Shown: positions 26,348-34,295, counted from the first letter of the stretch. The stretch is 36,066 nt of DNA from Marinilactibacillus psychrotolerans (GCF_900101525.1 NZ_FMZD01000023.1:1-36066), one strand, 5' to 3'. Notes: a model not told the origin generated them from the letters alone. Program-made: numbers and translations.

Positions 26348-27199
26348 ATGACAGGAAAAAATATTTTAGGAAGAATTAAAAGCATTTCTGATCAATTACC
26401 GAAAGCAGAAAGAAAAATTGCTCGATTTATATTAGAGAAACCGGAACAAGTCATTAACATGACTGCTTCAAAATTGGGACAAGAAGCAGAATCTAGTGCT
26501 GCCACAGTGATTCGATTATGTAAAAGAGTGGATATTCCTAGTTTCACGCAGCTCAAAGTGCTCATATCGAGAGAAGTCATCCAGACAAATCCCATCGGGT
26601 ACTCTGATATTACACCAGATGAGCCACTTGAAGATATTATGGACAAGTTATTGGGGAATGCCTTTCAGTCTATGCAGGATACAGTATCAGTCATGAATGA
26701 GCAGGATTTGCTTGAAGCCGTAGAATCATTGAAATCTTCCTCGATTATTTATCTATATGGGATCGGGGCTTCGAATCTGGTAGCGGAGAATATTGCGCAC
26801 AAGTGGAATCGAATCGGCAAGACATGTATCTGTATGTCTGATCCACATGTGTTATTAGCGGCGATGTCTTCGCCTAAAGAAAATCAAGTTTTTTTTGGTA
26901 TATCTAACTCAGGAGAAACCAAAGAAGTCGTGAAAATACTAGAACTAGCTAAAGAAAATGGGTATAAAACGATTGCCTTAACCCAATTCGGAAAAAATAG
27001 TTTATCTAAAAAAGCAGACATCTCTCTCCAGCATGTTAGAGCTCAAGAAGGTGCTTTAAGGAGCGCGGCAACAAGTTCTCTGCATGCTCAATTTATTCTG
27101 GTAGATATCCTGTTTTACGTATATGCTTCAAAAAATTATGATAAAATAATCAATCTGATTCGTCATTCTAGAGAACAGATCGAAAAATATAGTCAGTAA
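26348..27199 (+). CDS. murR: RpiR-family regulator of MurNAc catabolism
   Basis: A 283-residue regulator with an N-terminal RpiR helix-turn-helix (about 1-77: LPKAERKIARFILEKPEQV, ASKLGQEAESSAATVIRLCKR) and a C-terminal SIS sugar-phosphate-binding domain (about 125-250: SSIIYLYGIGASNLVAENIA, FFGISNSGETKEVV). It starts at ATG 26348 after GGGGA; longer in-frame starts lie inside murQ and lack support. As last gene of mupG-murQ it is likely to sense MurNAc 6-phosphate, by analogy with MurR, and to bind the palindrome at 24292-24306. Confidence 0.88.
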   Translation: MTGKNILGRIKSISDQLPKAERKIARFILEKPEQVINMTASKLGQEAESSAATVIRLCKRVDIPSFTQLKVLISREVIQTNPIGYSDITPDEPLEDIMDKLLGNAFQSMQDTVSVMNEQDLLEAVESLKSSSIIYLYGIGASNLVAENIAHKWNRIGKTCICMSDPHVLLAAMSSPKENQVFFGISNSGETKEVVKILELAKENGYKTIALTQFGKNSLSKKADISLQHVRAQEGALRSAATSSLHAQFILVDILFYVYASKNYDKIINLIRHSREQIEKYSQ

Positions 27200-27207
27200 A
27201 GATGATA

Positions 27208-27250
27208 GAACACCCAAATACTAAGTAATCATAGTCTTTGGGTGTTCTTT
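27208..27250. terminator. Terminator of the MurNAc operon
   Basis: GAACACCCAAA (27208-27218) pairs perfectly with TTTGGGTGTTC (27237-27247), followed by TTT. The loop is 18 nt. It separates this operon from the convergent gene at 27267. Confidence 0.82.
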
Positions 27251-27266
27251 ATGTTCTTAAAGAGAC

Positions 27267-27632
27267 CTAATCAGTTAAAATACTAGAGGGAGCTTTATCT
27301 AAATTCTTTAAAAGATAAACTTCGTCATTATCAAAATAATAATAGAATTGATCTCCTTTTTGAGTAAGGAGTAAGTCTGTTTTGTTTTCGCTGTGGATAG
27401 AATAGACACCCTCCTCTTCTTTTTTGAAAGTACCTGAATCAACCAATTTTGAATTGAAATATTCTTCAAATTCTCCCTCATGGGTAAAAGACATCATAAT
27501 AATATTAGGAGGATTGGTTTCTGATTGATAAGTTCCGAGTAGTCTGGGCGGTGGTTCAGTGGTTTTTTGATATAAATAAAAGCTTAAAATAAGGATCAAA
27601 GCTATAGAGCCGCCGGTTAATAGTTTTTTCAT
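27267..27632 (-). CDS. Membrane-anchored or secreted small protein, unknown
   Basis: A 121-residue protein with a basic start (MKKLLTGG), one hydrophobic helix (SIALILILSFYLY) without a lipobox, and an extracellular domain. That domain has GTYQSETNPPN, a hydrophobic strand IIMMSF and alternating strands to LLLTQKGDQFYYYF, a small beta-rich fold. No family is recognised. The start is ATG 27632 with GGA eight bases upstream; ATG 27641 is possible. It lies 25 bp after another minus-strand membrane protein gene and is probably co-transcribed with it. Confidence 0.6.
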   Translation of the reverse strand: MKKLLTGGSIALILILSFYLYQKTTEPPPRLLGTYQSETNPPNIIMMSFTHEGEFEEYFNSKLVDSGTFKKEEEGVYSIHSENKTDLLLTQKGDQFYYYFDNDEVYLLKNLDKAPSSILTD

Positions 27633-27657
27633 TCGTATCATCCGTTCTTATGATTGT

Positions 27658-28125
27658 TTATGGAAATCTTAAGGGACGTTTTTTCCCGGGTTCAGCGATT
27701 TCAAATACAAAGGAAGCACATAGACAGGCTAATAAAAACTCAGCTAATAACATAATTAAAGAGACAATAATGACCCAGCTTGCTTCCTCTATACCCGGCA
27801 ATAGATTTCCTAAAGGAACACCGATTATGTTATTAACGATAGGGAAAAATAGAAAGGATAATATCCATTTTACAGCGGAAGCCAGCGTATCTATTAGAAA
27901 ATGACCTTTATTACGTCTCTTGGCTAATTCAAAAATAATATATGTACATAAACAAGCAAATAAAAATTTCCCCAGTAAAATCAATAGACTTAATAAAAGG
28001 GAGGCTTGAATTCCCTCTGAACTGGAAATGAAAGTTTCATCAATAAAATTGAGTAAGCCATTAATCATATATAATAACAAAAAAGGTAAACCAAATTTTA
28101 ATACGATTCTTAAATTTTTTTTCAT
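27658..28125 (-). CDS. Four-helix membrane protein with internal duplication
   Basis: A 155-residue hydrophobic protein in two similar halves. The end of the first half (SLLILLGKFLFACLCTYIIFELAKRRNKG) lines up with the end of the second (SLIMLLAEFLLACLCASFVFEIAEPGKKR): Ser-Leu-Leu/Ile, Phe-Leu-x-Ala-Cys-Leu-Cys, Phe-Glu-Leu/Ile-Ala and a basic tail. Each half has two membrane helices, so the protein looks like a fused duplicate of a two-helix unit. The paired Cys in each half may bind a ligand or be coincidental. No family is recognised. It is the first gene of a two-gene minus-strand unit. Confidence 0.6.
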   Translation of the reverse strand: MKKNLRIVLKFGLPFLLLYMINGLLNFIDETFISSSEGIQASLLLSLLILLGKFLFACLCTYIIFELAKRRNKGHFLIDTLASAVKWILSFLFFPIVNNIIGVPLGNLLPGIEEASWVIIVSLIMLLAEFLLACLCASFVFEIAEPGKKRPLRFP

Positions 28126-28432
28126 ACTATACCTACCTTATGAATTGTTTGATCATTGCTATTTGATAAAAGAATACTCTATTGAACGTGATTCGTCTAG
28201 CAATAATTCGTTGCCCTTGTTTTTAAGCTTTCTAATGCTTGTTTTAATCCACTTAACTTTCTTATAGAAAAAATAACTATACTAAAATAGATTGTTTTTC
28301 AGATCATTATAACGTACTCTTTATCTATTAGATCGAAGTATTTTAAGTATAAAGAAAAGAGCTTGGTAGAAATGAGCGTAATAGATAGTAAAGAAAATAG
28401 AGTACATAAGTATTTTGAAAAGAGGTCAATGT
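28126..28432. other. Intergenic stretch with an inverted repeat
   Basis: No supported gene is seen. It holds the interrupted inverted repeat at 28314-28405 and presumably the promoters for the minus-strand pair and the plus-strand gene at 28433. Confidence 0.5.
28314..28405. repeat. Interrupted inverted repeat
   Basis: GTACTCT (28314-28320) pairs with AGAGTAC (28399-28405), and TATCTATTA (28322-28330) with TAATAGATA (28379-28387). An 11-nt bulge (28388-28398) separates the right arms. It may be a decayed small mobile element or an RNA structure; the outer arms are short, so chance is possible. Confidence 0.4.
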
Positions 28433-28726
28433 GTGAGTAAAAAAGTAGGTAACCTAATTCTTCAGTTTCTTTTGGGATTTCTTTTATCATTAATGATGAT
28501 CAATGTAGTAAGAAGTATAGACGAGGATAATGTTTTTAACATATTTATCTCAGTTCCTACTTTAAGTTTTCTAACGATTGCAGGTATGACAATATCTAAT
28601 CATATTAACTATAAAACAAGTCTATTCTATAAAAAGGGTTCTCTTAATATTATTCCGTTATCAATAGGTATACTAATATCAGGAGGAATCATAAGAATAT
28701 TCTTCCCTGAATTACTTCAATACTAG
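28433..28726 (+). CDS. Small three-helix membrane protein, unknown
   Basis: A 97-residue protein starting at GTG 28433, seven bases after AGAGGT; a TTG at 28415 is an alternative. Predicted helices are LILQFLLGFLLSLMMINVV, IFISVPTLSFLTIAGMTI and NIIPLSIGILISGGIIRIFF. A short segment with Lys and Tyr (NYKTSLFYKKG) separates the last two. No family is recognised. Confidence 0.5.
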   Translation: MSKKVGNLILQFLLGFLLSLMMINVVRSIDEDNVFNIFISVPTLSFLTIAGMTISNHINYKTSLFYKKGSLNIIPLSIGILISGGIIRIFFPELLQY

Positions 28727-28929
28727 TTAACAATCCTGATAGAAAAAAAGCCTTTAATTGTTATAAATAAAAGGCAGATGATGAGTTTAGGATACACATT
28801 ACAAGATCTTAAATAGGACATTATGTCTATATAAATAATTAGTATAGTAGAAGTAACGGTTTATTCTTATATAGAAAAAAGATTATTAAGCAAATTGAAA
28901 ACCTATATTACTAAGGAAGGTTGTTTGAA

Positions 28930-29232
28930 ATGAATACCAGAAAAAGTACAGCTGCTTTAGGGATTATAGACTTTTTGTTTATTGGTATCTATGCAGTTTA
29001 TTTGTTGAGTCCGATTAACCTTGGATATTATCCCATAGGGATTGTTCAAATGATTTTGTTGATCACCGCGCTAGTTTTATTATTGATTTGCGGAATAAAT
29101 CTTTTTAAGGATAAGAAAAAAGATAAGTGGACTGATTATATACCGATTGGGTTGCTTATTTTTGGATATTTAACTTCTATCGGGGTGATAGGACTTAGCC
29201 TTCTGTTTTGGTGGGTTGCTTTTATACTATAA
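28930..29232 (+). CDS. Small three-helix membrane protein, unknown
   Basis: A 100-residue hydrophobic protein from ATG 28930 with AAGGAAGG about nine bases upstream. Three helices can be seen: IIDFLFIGIYAVYLL, IVQMILLITALVLLLICGI and YIPIGLLIFGYLTSIGVIGL, the last running into a Trp-rich end (LFWWVAFIL). A basic loop (FKDKKKDKW) lies between helices two and three. It is 66 bp before the RDD protein gene and may share its transcript. No family is recognised. Confidence 0.55.
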   Translation: MNTRKSTAALGIIDFLFIGIYAVYLLSPINLGYYPIGIVQMILLITALVLLLICGINLFKDKKKDKWTDYIPIGLLIFGYLTSIGVIGLSLLFWWVAFIL

Positions 29233-29298
29233 ATGAAACTTATGAGTCAATGAATGCTATATTCTGTTTATACTAGCAATGTTGAGAGGGGATGAATC

Positions 29299-29838
29299 AT
29301 GGTGAAAAACAATAGTATCCAATTTAAATCTAGAGTTAAAGAACTAGCTGTTGATTATGTAGTTATTTTGCTTTATCTAGTCGGGTTGCTTTTGCTCAAT
29401 CTCTTTTTCTATTTTTTTATATTAGATGGTATACCCCAACTGACTGTCTTTCAGTCTCAGATGATTGCAACAATTGAATCGGTCATTCCAGTAGTGTTGA
29501 TTTTCTCATTATTAGATTATAAAAAACCATATGGAACCTATGGAAAGAGAGTCGCAGGACTGAGGGTGCAGTACAAAAATCATACTTTTAGTAGAAGTTT
29601 GATTAGAAATACGATAAAGTTTCTACCGTGGCAGCTCGCCCATATTGGTGTGGTTGATGGAATTTACTCAGAATTTACAACATTGAATTCTATCTTATTT
29701 ACGAATGCGGGGATAGCTCTGGCCATCCTGTTGCTATGTATGGGGATTTTTAGGAAAGATAAGCGACATTTAGGAGATTTATTAGCTGGTACTCAAGTTA
29801 TATCAATAAAAGAGCCACAAAAAAGCCTATCCGATTAA
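29299..29838 (+). CDS. RDD-family membrane protein
   Basis: A 179-residue membrane protein of the RDD family. The first helix carries the Arg/Asp pair that names the family in modified form (RVKELAVDYVVI). The central signature YGTYGKRVAGLRV and the final HLGDLLAGTQVI are characteristic. About four helices are predicted. Some RDD proteins act in cation/proton exchange, but most are uncharacterised, and no substrate can be given. The start is ATG 29299 with GAGAGGGG upstream. The stop codon lies within the loop of the following terminator. Confidence 0.85.
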   Translation: MVKNNSIQFKSRVKELAVDYVVILLYLVGLLLLNLFFYFFILDGIPQLTVFQSQMIATIESVIPVVLIFSLLDYKKPYGTYGKRVAGLRVQYKNHTFSRSLIRNTIKFLPWQLAHIGVVDGIYSEFTTLNSILFTNAGIALAILLLCMGIFRKDKRHLGDLLAGTQVISIKEPQKSLSD

Positions 29839-29850
29839 GGAATAGGCTTT
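29822..29850. terminator. Bidirectional terminator between convergent genes
   Basis: AAAGCCTAT (29822-29830) pairs with ATAGGCTTT (29842-29850) over an 11-nt loop that contains the RDD gene's stop codon. It lies just before the end of the convergent YtxH-type gene. Confidence 0.75.
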
Positions 29851-29861
29851 ACTTAGTGAAC

Positions 29862-30224
29862 TTACATATTTTTGTTGTTCGGTGTATTATTGTTAGATAC
29901 TTCATCCTTAGCTTCTTGAGCTGTACGGGCTACGTCAGCTTCAGCACTCATTGTTTCGTTTTTAATTTCTTCGGAAGCAGAATGTAATTGTTCTTTTAAG
30001 TCTTGAGCTGTTTTAGCTAAAGTGATTTTGATATTATCCGATGCTTCACTTGCTGCATGTGACACTTCTTCAGACTTAGCTTTCGCCATATCTGCATAAC
30101 CGCTTGCCATTTCTTTCTTTTCACCGAATTTTTTTGAAATATCATTGCGTGTTTCTTTTCCACTTTTAGGTGCGAATAACAAAGCTAATGCTGCACCAAC
30201 GATAGCGCCTTTAATAAATTTCAT
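29862..30224 (-). CDS. YtxH-domain (general-stress, gas-vesicle-like) protein
   Basis: A 120-residue protein with the YtxH signature at its N-terminus: MKFIKGAIVGAALALLFAPK, a short membrane helix ended by APKSGKETR. After it follows a long charged amphipathic helix rich in Ala, Glu and Lys (about 25-110), probably a coiled coil. YtxH proteins are small stress-associated membrane proteins in Firmicutes with no known biochemical activity. The start is ATG 30224 after AGGAGG; upstream in-frame codons lack support. TATAAT on the minus strand (about 30271-30276) is a probable -10 box. Confidence 0.85.
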   Translation of the reverse strand: MKFIKGAIVGAALALLFAPKSGKETRNDISKKFGEKKEMASGYADMAKAKSEEVSHAASEASDNIKITLAKTAQDLKEQLHSASEEIKNETMSAEADVARTAQEAKDEVSNNNTPNNKNM

Positions 30225-30276
30225 AATTATTTTCCTCCTAATATTAAGTTTGAATCTTTCTTTCCCTTCATTATAA

Positions 30277-30594
30277 CGAAAATGTTTACTTTTTAAAACG
30301 AGAAACACTTATGAAAAGAATAAGGGTTTATTTCAATTGGGAATAATCATTAATTAATGCTTTTTTATTAAGATTATTCTTTAGGTAAAGTATAATGAAA
30401 AAGTAAAGTTAATATAGTGTTCAGTTGCTATTTTATCGATAGGCAACCTATTGAGAAACCCTTCATTCAATCAATATATCTTTTAGTTTATAAAGATTTA
30501 AGCCCCATTATTAATAGATTCAAAAGAATGTGAATATCGTAACATAATAATGGAATTATATTTTGAAGTTTGGTATGCTTAATATAGTACAAAT
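30277..30594 (+). promoter_or_regulatory. Upstream region of the pheromone operon
   Basis: The stretch has no gene. A dyad GTTGC-TAT...ATA-g-GCAAC lies at 30424-30447. TGTGAATA (30530-30537) also occurs before the bacteriocin gene (34435-34442). The likely -10 is TATAGT (30583-30588), with a poor -35 (TTTTGA, 30561-30566) at 16 bp, the kind of weak promoter an activator would help. The ribosome site of the first gene begins at 30595. Confidence 0.4.
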
Positions 30595-30611
30595 AGGAAG
30601 AGGTGAAAATA

Positions 30612-30791
30612 ATGGAGAATGAAAAATTATGGGAATTAGTTGAAAAATGGAAAGAAAGCAAAGAAACATTTCAACTAAATAGTGATGGTCTTGAAACTTT
30701 GAGCACACTTCATTTGTCAGAAAGTGATTTTCATGATGCAACATTAGAACTTTTAGATATACCTATTTCTGAGGGAGGTTTATGGAAATAA
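30612..30791 (+). CDS. comX: ComX-like pheromone precursor peptide
   Basis: A 59-residue hydrophilic peptide without a signal sequence, starting at ATG 30612 eight bases after AGGAAGAGG. It ends Ser-Glu-Gly-Gly-Leu-Trp-Lys. ComX precursors are 50-70 residues, have no signal peptide and carry the isoprenylated Trp within the last few residues; here Trp58 is next to last. The middle LSTLHLSESDFHDATLEL recalls the ComX pattern of a hydrophobic segment followed by an acidic helix. Its stop overlaps the next gene by ten bases, and that gene encodes a ComQ-like enzyme. Sequence similarity to known ComX is too low to be decisive alone; the call rests on size, C-terminus and locus. Confidence 0.75.
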   Translation: MENEKLWELVEKWKESKETFQLNSDGLETLSTLHLSESDFHDATLELLDIPISEGGLWK

Positions 30792-31615
30792 CAGAAAGTT
30801 TTGATACATTTTTTGTTACAACAAAACATAAGAAAACGAACGATGCTTTAACGTGGAAAAAATATTACCTTTTACTTGAAGAACTTTTGAACGTAGAATC
30901 TAATAATAAATTAGTTGATTTGGTTGAACAGTTGGGGTTATTAACAGATTTAATTGATGATTTAATGGATAAAGATAAACCGGAGTACTTTTATCTAATT
31001 AAGCATACACAGGAACTATCTAAATACTTATGGACTACTTTGGAAAAAATAAAAATTCTTGTCCCCCAATCTAATTTCAAAAAATTTGTTGATTGTATCG
31101 CCCAGTCTTTAGTTGTTCAATCAGCAGAAGACCATTATAAACTTAATGAATCTAGTTCAGAAGATGATTACTATTATTTGGTTCAACGTTCTATTAAATT
31201 AATGCAATCGTTTATTTACCTTATAGATCCTAAGCCATCATGGACTCTTTTGAAGGCTATTGAATATTTAGCTATCAAGTTTCAAATTATGAATGATCTA
31301 AATAACTTTAATAAGGAACTTCCCTCAGACTTTTTAAACAATAAAGGAACCCTTCCGCTTCTCAAATTACTTACTTATGCGCAAAAGCAAAATAAAAAAG
31401 AAATGCTGCATTTATTAATTCATTCAAGTTATGAGGAAAGAAAAGGAAACATAGAAGAGATTAAAAATGCATTGAGCGAGTATGGTATTCAAACTTATGG
31501 TCAAATGTTGGCTATATCATACAGTAACCGCGCAAGAGATCTTTTACTATCTATCTGTTCAGATAAAAAGAAAGTTGATTCTCTTTTAGTGAGAAAGGAA
31601 AGCTTTAAAAGATGA
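30782..31615 (+). CDS. comQ: ComQ-like isoprenyl transferase
   Basis: A 277-residue all-helical protein of the polyprenyl synthetase fold. The first Asp-rich motif is DDLMD (59-63, in LLTDLIDDLMDKD) and the second is NDLNN (171-175, in KFQIMNDLNNF). ComQ enzymes keep these Mg2+/diphosphate-binding motifs and attach a geranyl or farnesyl group to the pheromone Trp, whereas true chain-elongating synthases usually have two full DDxxD boxes and a GGKRxRP start, absent here. The start is ATG 30782 after GGGAGG, a ribosome site placed within the end of comX. The stop overlaps the kinase start (ATGA). It processes and probably cleaves/exports ComX, by analogy with Bacillus. Confidence 0.82.
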   Translation: MEITESFDTFFVTTKHKKTNDALTWKKYYLLLEELLNVESNNKLVDLVEQLGLLTDLIDDLMDKDKPEYFYLIKHTQELSKYLWTTLEKIKILVPQSNFKKFVDCIAQSLVVQSAEDHYKLNESSSEDDYYYLVQRSIKLMQSFIYLIDPKPSWTLLKAIEYLAIKFQIMNDLNNFNKELPSDFLNNKGTLPLLKLLTYAQKQNKKEMLHLLIHSSYEERKGNIEEIKNALSEYGIQTYGQMLAISYSNRARDLLLSICSDKKKVDSLLVRKESFKR

Positions 31616-33570
31616 CCACCCCATTTAATAAATTTCAGTATGTAGCCTGGTTTTCAGTAGGGCTATTCTTAAGTCTTAATGCGTATATATTTTATATAAC
31701 GAATCTAACTTTTTCTCCCATACTCTTAACAGTAATGTTAATTGTCATATGCCTAAATATTTTATTGAGTATTTGGACTGTAAGAACTAAACTCTCCTCT
31801 TTGAACTTTAGTTTTATATTAGTTGTGATGAGTTTTTCGTGGATTATCACAGGGTTTAATGAGTCCATGTCTGTTTATGTTCAGCAAAGTATGGTATCAC
31901 TGATTTCTTTTTTCCCACCCTTATTTTTATACTTTATCAATCAAAATATCAGCGAACACAAACCATCTACTAATAAGAGCTGCATCTGGATTTTAATTCT
32001 CGGTTTATTGGCAGTTTTAAGAGAGTTTTCCCGCTTTGAAATACTAACAGTTGATTCGAACGTTTTTTTCTTCAGTAATTTATTGTTGATGTTATTCTTT
32101 TCTTATAAACTTTACAATGATAATAAAAATCAAGGTACATTAAAATGGAAGTCTAAAGAAGTTCGATTAATATTAGTCGCCGCATTAAGTTCAATCGCTC
32201 CGTTTATAGTCGTTAGTTTAATACCCGCAGTATTTTTTAATGGAGTTTTCCATTATTTGTGGACTCTAGGGTTTGTTTTGGTGTTGCCAGTAGTTATGGG
32301 GTACTTACTAAATAAAAATAATTTGATTTTACACCGTTATTGGAAAGTCTCTTTCCTCTCTAGTTATTTTTTGGTTTTATTACTACTGGGCTTGATCTTG
32401 GTGATATTATATTTATCATTTAATCCATCAGTAATGCAGCTTATTAGAGGGAGTCATTTCTTCATTATACTTGGATATTTTATTTATATTGGATCAATGC
32501 TTTACACACAATATCGAAAGAAGGCAGTGGAAAAAGAACTCAGTACATTTCAAGAAGAACGAGAGACATTAACATTTTATCAGTTGAAAAATAAGCTGTT
32601 GGCACAAGATTTTCAGAGAATGAGTCAGTACTGGAATGAAAAATGGAAAATTGCTGGGATTACATTGTTTGAAAGAGATGGAAATGAGCTAACCATCTTA
32701 TTTACCAATGAGAACATAGGTGCTGAGAAAGGGAAATTTTCAGAAAACAATAATGTAAGATCCTTCATTAACCGAAATGTTTTGTCCTATGAAGTCGAAA
32801 TTAATCGTTCTTATCCTTTTAGTAAAGAGGAAAGCGAGGAAATCATTAGAGAGATAAAAAAATGGTTACACTATTTAATAGAAAAAGAAGAGTTGTTAAA
32901 CTTAAAGTCTAAAATAGAGGATCGTTCATACACGGCTTTAGAAAAATCTTTGTACTTACGCGAAATGAAGTCAGTGGATGTTTATCATGATATGATTTCT
33001 CGATATTTACATGATGATGTTCAACAACATATTTATTATTTGAAACAAATGGTTTTTTCTGAAAATTCAGTAAATCGTATAAGGCAGCGAACAGAAAAAA
33101 TAACCAACGAATTGGAGAAATCTATTAAATTAAGAACCATTGAATGGATGGGGTATCCTTCAAACAGAAAAGAAATTGATCGGCTAGTCTATGAACTTTC
33201 ACAAGCACTAGAAGAGCATTTACCTACTGATATTACGTTAGATATGGATATTGATGTAGACTCTTTTGAAGAAAGTCCAATAGAAATAAAGAGTTTACTT
33301 TATCGTGCGATCAAAGAATGTATGGTAAATACTTATAAGCATTCAAATGCTAAAAATTTGGTTATTTTATTAGAAAAACAAATGACACATTGGTATTTAA
33401 GGATAGAAGACGATGGCATCGGTTGGAATGGAGATGTAAATTCAACAACTCGATTTGGGTTAGTTTCTTTATATCGTCAAGTTGAAGCAATTGGTGGAGA
33501 AGTGATGATTAAGACTGCTAATAATAAAGGATTTAAGGTAGATATTCGAGTGCCTGAAGTGGAGGGATAA
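31612..33570 (+). CDS. comP: ComP-like membrane histidine kinase
   Basis: A 652-residue sensor kinase. About ten hydrophobic helices fill residues 5-300, for example YVAWFSVGLFLSLNAYIF, FILVVMSFSWIITGF, FLVLLLLGLILVILYL and FFIILGYFIYIGSML. A cytoplasmic linker with coiled-coil character follows. The dimerisation/phospho-acceptor block is SRYLHDDVQQHIYYLK with His467, the His-Asp-Asp form used by the NarL/ComP (HPK7) class. The ATPase domain shows the N box (KECMVNTYKHSNAKN), G1 box (EDDGIGWNG) and GLVSLYRQVEAIGG. A large multi-helix input region with small loops is the ComP plan for detecting a lipidated peptide. It overlaps comQ by four bases. Confidence 0.85.
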   Translation: MTTPFNKFQYVAWFSVGLFLSLNAYIFYITNLTFSPILLTVMLIVICLNILLSIWTVRTKLSSLNFSFILVVMSFSWIITGFNESMSVYVQQSMVSLISFFPPLFLYFINQNISEHKPSTNKSCIWILILGLLAVLREFSRFEILTVDSNVFFFSNLLLMLFFSYKLYNDNKNQGTLKWKSKEVRLILVAALSSIAPFIVVSLIPAVFFNGVFHYLWTLGFVLVLPVVMGYLLNKNNLILHRYWKVSFLSSYFLVLLLLGLILVILYLSFNPSVMQLIRGSHFFIILGYFIYIGSMLYTQYRKKAVEKELSTFQEERETLTFYQLKNKLLAQDFQRMSQYWNEKWKIAGITLFERDGNELTILFTNENIGAEKGKFSENNNVRSFINRNVLSYEVEINRSYPFSKEESEEIIREIKKWLHYLIEKEELLNLKSKIEDRSYTALEKSLYLREMKSVDVYHDMISRYLHDDVQQHIYYLKQMVFSENSVNRIRQRTEKITNELEKSIKLRTIEWMGYPSNRKEIDRLVYELSQALEEHLPTDITLDMDIDVDSFEESPIEIKSLLYRAIKECMVNTYKHSNAKNLVILLEKQMTHWYLRIEDDGIGWNGDVNSTTRFGLVSLYRQVEAIGGEVMIKTANNKGFKVDIRVPEVEG

Positions 33571-33572
33571 TT

Positions 33573-34175
33573 TTGAGATTGGCTATTGTAGATAACCATG
33601 GAATGTTCATGGAAGGATTTGCTTATTCTTTAGAACAGTTTCCAGAAGTGGAAAAAGTTTTTTCGTTTTATCCTGAAGAAGTGAAAAGAATAATTGAATG
33701 TTTAGAGAACAATTTAATTCATTTATTTATTATTGATATTAACTTGGACGGTATGAGTGGTTTTGTTTTTGCAGAAAACATTAAGAATGTCGCTCCAGAA
33801 ATGCCAATTGCTTTTGTGACTGGTCACGGTAATCAAGCAAATTTCAGAACGGAAGCACGTGAATTTGGAGCAGCTGGTTTCTTTTTAAAAGATCCAAAAC
33901 CAAGGCAGTTTTTGACTCAAATTATACAAGCTATTAATGGGAAAAAACCGGGAATGATGGAAGAAAAAAGATTACCTAAACTGACTTTGCGTGAGAAAGA
34001 AACACTTTTTTTTATATGTAAAGGGTACACAAATAAAGAATTAAGTGAACAATTGAATGTTACTTTAAGGCAAGTCGAGCGGCATAAAAAGAATCTGATG
34101 CTTAAATTTGATGTTGAGAATGATAAAAAGCTAATACGTAAGGCAATAAATTTAGGATATGAAATTATTAATTAA
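33573..34175 (+). CDS. comA: ComA-like response regulator (NarL/LuxR family)
   Basis: A 200-residue two-domain regulator. The receiver domain (1-120) has Asp7-Asn8 as acidic pocket, the phospho-accepting Asp55 (FIIDINLDGMSG), Thr83 (FVTGHG) and Lys106 (FFLKDPK). The LuxR-type helix-turn-helix covers about residues 136-195 (LTLREKETLFFICKGYTNKE, recognition helix LRQVERHKKNLMLKF). Asn in place of the second Asp is tolerated in this family. The start is TTG 33573 with GGAGGG upstream and only two bases after the kinase stop. It is the natural phosphorylation partner of that kinase. The next gene downstream, the bacteriocin, is the most obvious target. Confidence 0.87.
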   Translation: MRLAIVDNHGMFMEGFAYSLEQFPEVEKVFSFYPEEVKRIIECLENNLIHLFIIDINLDGMSGFVFAENIKNVAPEMPIAFVTGHGNQANFRTEAREFGAAGFFLKDPKPRQFLTQIIQAINGKKPGMMEEKRLPKLTLREKETLFFICKGYTNKELSEQLNVTLRQVERHKKNLMLKFDVENDKKLIRKAINLGYEIIN

Positions 34176-34250
34176 TAAAGAATTTGAATACCTTCTTTTC
34201 AGCTATTTATAATTTCTTTCAACACCTAGGCTTTTATAAAAACTATAAAA

Positions 34251-34295
34251 TGTAGGAATCGGCACGTTGAAATTGCTGGGCTCCTGCATTTTTTT
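34251..34295 (+). terminator. Probable terminator of the com-like operon
   Basis: TGTAGGA (34251-34257) pairs with TCCTGCA (34282-34288, one G-T pair), and an inner GCA/TGC can extend the structure. Seven T follow at once. The loop is long, so the strength is moderate. Confidence 0.6.

Noticed and set aside
27650-27904. Plus-strand 84-codon frame
   Set aside because: Antisense to the duplicated four-helix membrane protein, which has the better coding character and start.
28299-28490. Minus-strand 63-codon frame
   Set aside because: It overlaps the start region of the plus-strand gene at 28433 and lacks a ribosome site; the hydrophobic look comes from AT-rich codons.
30424-30447. TTGC...GCAA dyad as a Bacillus-type ComA box
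   Set aside because: The arms are 14 bases apart with a different core from TTGCGG-N4-CCGCAA, and it is far (about 135 bp) from the likely -10; noted only as a dyad.
30782-31615. Housekeeping farnesyl/geranylgeranyl diphosphate synthase
   Set aside because: It lacks the GGKRxRP-type start and a full second DDxxD box, and it sits between a peptide gene and a two-component system.
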